DNA of 47,742 bases from the NCBI GenBank assembly GCA_029239415.1, contig JAQZAY010000002.1, positions 1 through 47,742 of the forward strand, given 5' to 3'. The notes under the pieces are model-generated. The model did no database searches, was not told the DNA's origin, and saw only the letters and a list, made by a program, of their open reading frames with translations. Numbering within the stretch: the first letter of the stretch is position 1; the number at the start of each line of letters is the position of its first letter. Shown in pieces: positions 42,201 through 47,742 of this stretch. The position numbers and the translations under genes were made by a program. This DNA is from Pseudomonas sp. GTDB lineage: Bacteria > Pseudomonadota > Gammaproteobacteria > Pseudomonadales > Pseudomonadaceae.

Positions 42201-44621
42201 TCAGAACAACACCTTCGCCACGTCGCTGAACCGCTTGGCGAAATGCACCGTCAGCCCTTCCTTCAGGTAGTCGGGCAGCTCCTCGAAATCACCGCGGTTT
42301 GCCTCCGGCAAGATCAACTCGAAGATCTTCTGTCGCTTGGCCGCGATCACCTTCTCGCGCACCCCGCCGATCGGCAGCACCTGCCCGGTCAGCGTCAGCT
42401 CGCCGGTCATGGCCACGCCTTTCTTCGGCACCTGGTCTCGGGCCAGCGAGAGCAGGGCACTGGCCATGGTCACGCCGGCGCTCGGGCCATCCTTGGGTGT
42501 CGCACCCTCTGGCACGTGCAGGTGAATGAACGCCTCATTGAAAAACCCAGGATCACCGCCGTACTGCTGAAGGTTGGCGCTGACATAGCTGTAGGCGATT
42601 TCGGCGGATTCCTTCATCACATCCCCCAGTTTCCCGGTCAGCTTGAAGCCGCGGTTGAGCGTGTGGATGCGCGTGGCCTCGATCGGCAGGGTCGCGCCGC
42701 CCATGCTGGTCCACGCAAGGCCGGTAATGATGCCCTTGCCCGCCAGGACCTGTTCACTGCGGAATACAGGAATGCCCAGGGCGGCTTCCAGGTCTTTCGG
42801 GCCGATCTTCAATTGCGCCTGCGGGTCATCGAGCAGCTTCATCACCGCCTTGCGGATCAGTTTGCCCAGCTGCTTTTCCAGCTGGCGCACGCCGGCTTCG
42901 CGGGCATAGCCATCGATCACCAGGCGCAGCGCGCTGTCGGTGATGCTCAGGCTGGTCCTGGAGACGCCGGCCTTCTTCAGCTGCTTTGGCCACAGGTGGC
43001 GCTTGGCGATGGCCAGCTTCTCTTCGGTGATGTAGCCCGACAGGCGGATGACTTCCATGCGGTCGAGCAGCGGGCCGGGGATCGAGTCCAGGGTGTTGGC
43101 AGTACAGACGAACAGCACCTTGGACAGGTCCAGGCGCAGGTCCAGGTAGTGGTCGAGGAAGTCGACGTTCTGCTCGGGATCAAGGGTTTCGAGCAGTGCC
43201 GAGGCAGGGTCGCCCTGGTAGCTCTGCCCCATCTTGTCGATCTCGTCGAGCATGATCACCGGGTTCATCACCTCGACGTCCTTGAGCGCCTGCACCAGCT
43301 TGCCGGGCTGGGCACCGATGTAGGTCCGGCGATGGCCCTTGATCTCGGCCTCGTCGCGCATGCCACCGACACTGAAGCGGTAGAACGGCCGGCCCAGCGA
43401 CTCGGCGATGGACTTGCCGATACTGGTCTTGCCGACCCCTGGTGGACCGACCAGCAGGACGATCGAGCCGCTGATCTCGCCCTTCCAGGCGCCGACGGCC
43501 AGGAACTCGAGGATTCGCTCCTTGATGTCGACGAGCCCGGCGTGATGCTGGTCCAGCACCTTGCGCGCGTGCTTGAGGTTCAGCTTGTCCTGGCCATAGA
43601 CACCCCAGGGCAGGGCGCAGGCCCACTCGAGGTAGTTGCGGGTCACGGCGTACTCCGGCGAGCCGGTTTCCAGGATGGCCAGCTTGCCCATCTCTTCCTG
43701 GATGCGCTTTTGCGCGGCGGGCGGCAGGGTCTTGCCTTGCAGGCGCTGCTCGAACTGTTCGAGGTCGGCGCTGCGATCGTCCTTGGTCAGGCCCAGCTCC
43801 TGCTGGATCACCTTGAGCTGTTCCTTGAGGAAGAACTCGCGCTGATGCTCGCCGATCTGCCGGTTGACCTCGGCGGAGATCTCGTTCTGAAGGCGTGCGA
43901 CCTCGACCTCCTTGCGCAGCATCGGCAGGACTTTTTCCATGCGCTTGAGCATGGGCACGCAATCGAGCACTTCCTGCAACTGGTTGCCAGTGGCGGAGGT
44001 CAACGCGGCGGCAAAATCGGTGAGCGGCGAGGGGTCGTTGGGGCTGAAGCGGTTGAGGTAGTTCTTCAGCTCTTCGCTGTACAGCGGGTTGAGCGGCAGC
44101 AGCTCCTTGATCGCATTGATCAGGGCCATGCCGTAGGCCTTGACCTCGTCGGTCGGGTCGGGCGGCTGTCGCGGGTATTCGACTTCGACCAGGTAGGGCG
44201 GGCGGTGGTGCTTGAGCCAGGTACGGATGCGCACGCGGGTCAGGCCCTGGGCGACGAACTGCAGCTTGCCGTTCTCGCGGCTGGCATGGTGCACCTTGAC
44301 CAGCGTGCCGTACAGCGGCAGGGCCGAGGTGTCGAAGTGGCGGTGGTCTTCGGGCGGGGTGTCCATGAAGAACAGGGCCAGGGACTGGTGAGGATCCTTG
44401 GCCACCAGGTCGAGGGTTTCGGCCCATGGCTCTTCGTTGACCATCACCGGCAGTACCTGTGCTGGGAAGAACGGCCGGTTATGGATCGGGATCACATAGA
44501 CCTTGTCCGGCAGCTGCTGGCCCGGCAGGGCGAGTTCATGGCCGGGCACGGCCTGGGCTTCGAGGTGTTCGACTTCGTCGTGTTCGTCGGATTGGTCCGC
44601 AGGATCCTGCTGGTCGCTCAT
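42201..44621 (-). CDS. lon: Lon-family ATP-dependent protease
   Basis: Cytosolic AAA+ protease of 806 residues. The N-terminal substrate domain begins after an acidic, low-complexity leader of about 40 residues. The AAA+ domain has GPPGVGKTSIGKS (Walker A) and VIMLDEIDKMG (Walker B). The protease domain carries Ser714 in PKDGPSAGVTMAS and Lys757 in GGVREKVIAAKR, the Lon dyad. Pseudomonads usually encode a second Lon beside clpX; this copy next to gcd looks like the paralog, so its substrates may differ. The ATG at 44621 follows AGG; a start at 44636 is open. Confidence 0.92.
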   Translation of the reverse strand: MSDQQDPADQSDEHDEVEHLEAQAVPGHELALPGQQLPDKVYVIPIHNRPFFPAQVLPVMVNEEPWAETLDLVAKDPHQSLALFFMDTPPEDHRHFDTSALPLYGTLVKVHHASRENGKLQFVAQGLTRVRIRTWLKHHRPPYLVEVEYPRQPPDPTDEVKAYGMALINAIKELLPLNPLYSEELKNYLNRFSPNDPSPLTDFAAALTSATGNQLQEVLDCVPMLKRMEKVLPMLRKEVEVARLQNEISAEVNRQIGEHQREFFLKEQLKVIQQELGLTKDDRSADLEQFEQRLQGKTLPPAAQKRIQEEMGKLAILETGSPEYAVTRNYLEWACALPWGVYGQDKLNLKHARKVLDQHHAGLVDIKERILEFLAVGAWKGEISGSIVLLVGPPGVGKTSIGKSIAESLGRPFYRFSVGGMRDEAEIKGHRRTYIGAQPGKLVQALKDVEVMNPVIMLDEIDKMGQSYQGDPASALLETLDPEQNVDFLDHYLDLRLDLSKVLFVCTANTLDSIPGPLLDRMEVIRLSGYITEEKLAIAKRHLWPKQLKKAGVSRTSLSITDSALRLVIDGYAREAGVRQLEKQLGKLIRKAVMKLLDDPQAQLKIGPKDLEAALGIPVFRSEQVLAGKGIITGLAWTSMGGATLPIEATRIHTLNRGFKLTGKLGDVMKESAEIAYSYVSANLQQYGGDPGFFNEAFIHLHVPEGATPKDGPSAGVTMASALLSLARDQVPKKGVAMTGELTLTGQVLPIGGVREKVIAAKRQKIFELILPEANRGDFEELPDYLKEGLTVHFAKRFSDVAKVLF

Positions 44622-44708
44622 GGGGCACCTAGGCATATGACTATGGTGCTTAGATGGGGCAAGAGGCGACAGGTTTCAACCTGTCGCAGCTGCAAGACGC
44701 TTCGCTTC

Positions 44709-44781
44709 AAGCGGCAAGCTGCAAGAAAAGGCCAAATCGCGCAGGGCCGGCTTTCTCTTGCAGCTTGCAGCTTGCCGCTTA
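44709..44781. repeat. GCTTGCAG-type inverted repeat between gcd and lon
   Basis: AAGCGGCAAGCTGCAAG (from 44709) is inverted as CTTGCAGCTTGCCGCTT (to 44780, with an extra CAGCTTG unit). It overlaps the gcd stop codon. This resembles a dispersed P. putida repeat and probably forms the gcd 3' hairpin. Confidence 0.6.
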
Positions 44782-47187
44782 GTCAGCGAGCTTGTAGGCG
44801 ATGATGTAGTCACCCATTTTGGTGCCCAGCGAGCCATGGCCGCCCGCGGTGACCAGCACGTACTGCTTGCCATCCTTGCCGGTGTAGGTCATCGGCGTGG
44901 CCTGGCCGCCAGCCGGCAGGCGCGCCTTCCACAGCTCCTTGCCGTTGTTGGTGTCGTAGGCGCGCAGGTACTGGTCGAGGGTGCCGCTCAGGAAGCCCAC
45001 GCCACCTGCGGTGACGATCGAGCCGCCCATGCTTGGCACGCCCACCGGCAGGCCGATCGGGATCGGGGTCGTGTCGCGGGTGGTACCGTTCTTGTGCTTC
45101 CACACCACCTTGTTGGTGAACAGGTCGATCGCCGCCACGTAGCCCCAGGCCGGTGCCTGGCACGGTACGCCCAGCGGCGACATGAACGGGTGCATGGTCA
45201 CCGCATACGGCGCGCCGGTGTTGGGTTGCACACCGCTGGTCTCGCTCTCGCGCTTGCTGCCGGCGGCGACCTGCTCACGCGGCACCATCTTCGAGACGAA
45301 CGCCATGTAGTTGGGCGAAGTGAACAGCAACTGGCGGACCGGGTCGACCGAGACGCTGCCCCAGTTGAACACGCCCACGTTGCCCGGGTAGATCAGGCTG
45401 CCCTGTTCGGAGGGCGGGGTGTACTGGCCTTCGTAGCGCAGCTCGCGGAACTGGATACGGCACAGCATCTGGTCGAACGGCGTCGCGCCCCACATGGCCT
45501 GTTCGGTCAGGTCCGGGCCAAGCAGGTTGAGGTCCGAACGTGCCTGGCTCGGAGCGGTATGGTCGCCCTTGACTGCGCCTTGCGGAGTCGGGATCTCGCG
45601 GATCGGCACGATCGGCGTGCCGTCACGACGGTCGAGCACGTACAGGCTGCCCTGCTTGGTCGGAGCGATCAGCGCCGGCTTGATGCCCTCTTCGGTCTTC
45701 AGGTGAACCAGGGTCGGCTGGCTGCCGACGTCCATGTCCCACAGGTCGTGGTGGGTGAACTGGTAGTTCCAGCGCACCTTGCCAGTGGCAAGGTCCAGGG
45801 CCACGATGCCGGCGCTGAACTTCTCGGCGCCTGGGGTGCGGTCGGCGCCCCACTGGTCAGGGGTCTGGTTGCCCAGCGGCAGGTAGACCATGCCGAGGTC
45901 TTCGTCGACGCTGGCCAGCGACCACATGTTGGCCGAGTTGCGGCTGTAGGTCTTGCCCGGGGCGAGCGGGGCGGTGTCATCCGGATTGTTGCTGTCCCAG
46001 TTCCACACCAGGTGGCCGTCGTGCACGTCATAGGCGCGGATCACGCCGGACGGCTCGTTGGTCGACTCGTTGTCGGTGACATGGCCGCCGATGATCACCA
46101 GGTCACGGGTGATCGCCGCCGGGGACGTGGAGTAGTAGCCGCCTGCGGTGAACGGGCCGATGCCAGTGGTGAGGTCGATCACGCCCTGGTTGGCAAAGCC
46201 TTCGCAGACCTTGCCGTTGTCGGCGTTCAGCACGATCAGGCGGGCATCGGCGGTGGGCAGGTACAGGCGCCGCGGGCAGCTCTGGGCCACGGCCTGGCCA
46301 GCCGGGGAGACCTGCGGTGCGGGGCTGCCGTCACGGCTGACGTAGTTGTTCTCGTCATAGTACGAGACGCCACGACAGGTCATGTGGGCAAAGCCCTTGA
46401 AGCCCACCGGGCTCTTGATCTGCGGGTCGAAGCGCCAGATTTCCTCGCCGGTGTCCGGATTCAGCGCCAGCACCTTGCTATGGGCGGTGCAGGCATAGAG
46501 CATGCCGTTGACCTTGAGCGGGGTGTTCTGGTTGGTCAGCTCGATCGGGTCGTCGTCGGTCGGCATGTCGCCGGTGCGGATGCGCCAGGCTTCTTCGAGG
46601 CGATAGGCGTTCTGCGCGGTGATCTGGCGCAGGGGCGAATAGCGGTCGCCATGCTCGGTGCGGCCATAGGCCTGCCACTCACCGTCGGGCATCGATGGCG
46701 CGGCGCTGGCCATTTCGCTGCCGTCGCGGCCGAGTTCGCCATGGATCTCGCCTGGGCTGGTGAACTGGCTGGCGATAGCGGTGGCGCCGGACATCACCAC
46801 GCCCAGGCCGAGCAGGCCGAGGTTGGCACGGGCCGACGGGCCGGTCAGCCAACGGGTCGTCCAAGGCAGCAGCAGGACTACGCCAATGGCGAACCAGATG
46901 GCCAGTCGCGGCACCAGCTGCCACCAGTCCAGGCCCACTTCCCACAGCGCCCAGACAGTGCTGGCGATCAGCACCAGGCCGTAGAGGCCAAGGCCGATGC
47001 GGCGCTGCGCCAGCAGCAGAATGCCGGACACGGCGAAGCCGATGCCGGCGATCAGGTAGTAGAGCGAACCGCCAAGCTGGCTCAGCTTGATGCCACCGGC
47101 CAGCAAGGCCAGTCCCATCAGCAACAGCAGCGCGCCAATCAGGCGCGGCAGCCAGGGGGTTCCAGTCTTGGCACCTTCAGTGCTCAT
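44779..47187 (-). CDS. gcd: Membrane-bound PQQ-dependent glucose dehydrogenase
   Basis: Quinoprotein of 802 residues that oxidises glucose to gluconate in the periplasm and feeds electrons to ubiquinone. Five N-terminal helices (about 10-145) anchor it. The periplasmic eight-bladed propeller includes WQAYGRTEHGDRYSPLRQI, GVSYYDE, NWDSNNPDDTAPL and WDMDVGSQPTLVHL. The terminal part has GGVGFLSGTLDQYLRAYD and GKQYVLVTAGGHGS. It lies 30 bp downstream of oprB on the same strand, so porin and enzyme are probably co-transcribed for sugar uptake and oxidation. The stop sits in a repeat. Confidence 0.96.
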   Translation of the reverse strand: MSTEGAKTGTPWLPRLIGALLLLMGLALLAGGIKLSQLGGSLYYLIAGIGFAVSGILLLAQRRIGLGLYGLVLIASTVWALWEVGLDWWQLVPRLAIWFAIGVVLLLPWTTRWLTGPSARANLGLLGLGVVMSGATAIASQFTSPGEIHGELGRDGSEMASAAPSMPDGEWQAYGRTEHGDRYSPLRQITAQNAYRLEEAWRIRTGDMPTDDDPIELTNQNTPLKVNGMLYACTAHSKVLALNPDTGEEIWRFDPQIKSPVGFKGFAHMTCRGVSYYDENNYVSRDGSPAPQVSPAGQAVAQSCPRRLYLPTADARLIVLNADNGKVCEGFANQGVIDLTTGIGPFTAGGYYSTSPAAITRDLVIIGGHVTDNESTNEPSGVIRAYDVHDGHLVWNWDSNNPDDTAPLAPGKTYSRNSANMWSLASVDEDLGMVYLPLGNQTPDQWGADRTPGAEKFSAGIVALDLATGKVRWNYQFTHHDLWDMDVGSQPTLVHLKTEEGIKPALIAPTKQGSLYVLDRRDGTPIVPIREIPTPQGAVKGDHTAPSQARSDLNLLGPDLTEQAMWGATPFDQMLCRIQFRELRYEGQYTPPSEQGSLIYPGNVGVFNWGSVSVDPVRQLLFTSPNYMAFVSKMVPREQVAAGSKRESETSGVQPNTGAPYAVTMHPFMSPLGVPCQAPAWGYVAAIDLFTNKVVWKHKNGTTRDTTPIPIGLPVGVPSMGGSIVTAGGVGFLSGTLDQYLRAYDTNNGKELWKARLPAGGQATPMTYTGKDGKQYVLVTAGGHGSLGTKMGDYIIAYKLAD

Positions 47188-47217
47188 CTTAGGGTCTCCG
47201 TAGATCTTGAATGTCAG

Positions 47218-47742
47218 TTAGAACGTGCTTTGAATCTTCAGGCCGCCGATCAATGCATCATCGACCTGCCTCACCCCGCCCGGATGACGGATGTACTGCA
47301 GGTTGGGGCGCACGGTGAGCCAGTCGGCCAGGTGGATGCCGTAGTACAGCTCGGCGCTGTACTCGGTGTCCTGGACCGGAAGGAAAGCGGGATTGTCGTA
47401 GTCGGCAACGCCAGTGGCCTGGTTGGCCAGGCGGGCGTTCTTGCGGTAGGCAGGGTTGACGTGCACGCGCGCCAGGGCGAAACCGATGTCGTCCTTGACC
47501 CGGGCATCGAAGAGTCCCTTGTACACCACACCTGCTTGAACATAGTTGTCAATGGCATTGGTTTTCTTGTCATGCATCGTGGCATTGGCGAACACACTCA
47601 GGCCGCGTGAAGCGTCTGATGCCTGGGAGGTCACTTGTTGCTGGGCACCGAGCCAGAAGCCATGCTTGCTGGAACTGCCGCGGTACGCCTGGCCGCTGAG
47701 CGCCGCCGGTTGGCCGTGGCTGTCCTTGTAAACATCTTGTGT
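47218..47742 (-). CDS. oprB: Carbohydrate-selective porin OprB, C-terminal part
   Basis: The frame is open from the right edge to a stop at 47218, giving the last 174 residues of an outer-membrane porin. Alternating beta-strand patterns, YGIHLADWLTVRPNLQYIRHPGG (a family block) and a terminal Phe (KIQSTF) mark the OprB C terminus. It takes up glucose and other sugars. The start lies outside the window; an internal GTG at 47634 is not a start. gcd follows by 30 bp. Confidence 0.9.
   Translation of the reverse strand, partial: TQDVYKDSHGQPAALSGQAYRGSSSKHGFWLGAQQQVTSQASDASRGLSVFANATMHDKKTNAIDNYVQAGVVYKGLFDARVKDDIGFALARVHVNPAYRKNARLANQATGVADYDNPAFLPVQDTEYSAELYYGIHLADWLTVRPNLQYIRHPGGVRQVDDALIGGLKIQSTF

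Noticed and set aside
42243..44804. An 853-codon plus-strand frame opposite lon
   Set aside because: Same GC-driven antisense effect; composition is Leu/Ala/Gln/Asp-rich without domains.
44758..47610. A 950-codon open frame on the plus strand opposite gcd
   Set aside because: It is an antisense frame kept open by high GC and codon bias. It shows no family motif and gcd on the other strand is fully supported.
1..47742. CRISPR arrays, insertion sequences, integrases or prophage genes
   Set aside because: No regularly spaced repeats, transposase or phage gene is visible. The dispersed hairpins are REP-like and not CRISPR units.

Overview
The window is chromosomal DNA of a fluorescent pseudomonad of the Pseudomonas putida group. 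The basis is recognition of the encoded proteins, not a search: a PhaG-type 3-hydroxyacyl transacylase, an algU-mucA-mucB-mucD cluster without mucC, a membrane PQQ glucose dehydrogenase beside an OprB porin, a DctB/DctD-type two-component pair beside an alpha-ketoglutarate permease, and uniformly high GC with dense, mostly minus-strand operons. From memory the order closely follows the kgtP-to-gcd stretch of P. putida KT2440. I see no insertion sequence, prophage, integrase or CRISPR array, so this reads as ordinary core genome with some lineage-specific small genes and repeats.

Layout. 1-4.2 kb: a 5' portion of an alpha-ketoglutarate permease gene (kgtP, cut by the window edge) with a convincing sigma-54 promoter, followed by the response regulator/sensor kinase pair that probably drives it. 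4.2-6.5 kb: periplasmic beta-glucosidase BglX. 6.7-8.7 kb: a LemA lipoprotein and two TPM-domain proteins in one operon. 8.8-11.1 kb: a SAM methyltransferase and a DUF4917-like protein, convergent. 11.2-12.3 kb: periplasmic glycerophosphodiesterase. 12.6-15.6 kb: tRNA-Gly(TCC), phaG, rsuA, a Cys-rich small protein and a Tyr/Arg-rich lipoprotein. 15.6-17.5 kb: a 3-hydroxyisobutyryl-CoA hydrolase-like enzyme and uracil-DNA glycosylase. 17.5-25.2 kb: a tricarboxylate uptake module (opdH-tctC-tctB-tctA plus an AbrB-type membrane protein) divergent from its two-component system tctD-tctE. 25.2-29.5 kb: HDOD protein, YgfZ, SdhE, YgfX and NadB. 29.9-33.7 kb: the envelope-stress regulon core algU-mucA-mucB-mucD. 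33.8-39.8 kb: lepA-lepB, then rnc-era-recO-pdxJ. 39.9-41.6 kb: cmoA-cmoB for tRNA wobble modification. 41.7-47.7 kb: a chagasin-like lipoprotein, a Lon-family protease, gcd and the 3' end of oprB.

How it works together. Carboxylate acquisition is a strong theme: alpha-ketoglutarate (kgtP with a sigma-54 activator) and tricarboxylates (porin, binding protein, permease and TctDE). The 5' leaders of kgtP, opdH and tctC each carry an AANAANAA motif of the kind bound by Hfq/Crc, which predicts a shared catabolite-repression layer. Envelope homeostasis is the second theme (AlgU/MucABD, LepB, Lon, I42 inhibitor), and translation/RNA maintenance the third (LepA, Rnc, Era, RsuA, CmoAB). No clearly new large system is present. 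The less understood items are the LemA-TPM-TPM cassette, the DUF4917-like gene, the AbrB protein translationally coupled to tctA, the sdhE-ygfX-nadB overlap arrangement, and a set of REP-like and regulatory hairpins between genes.
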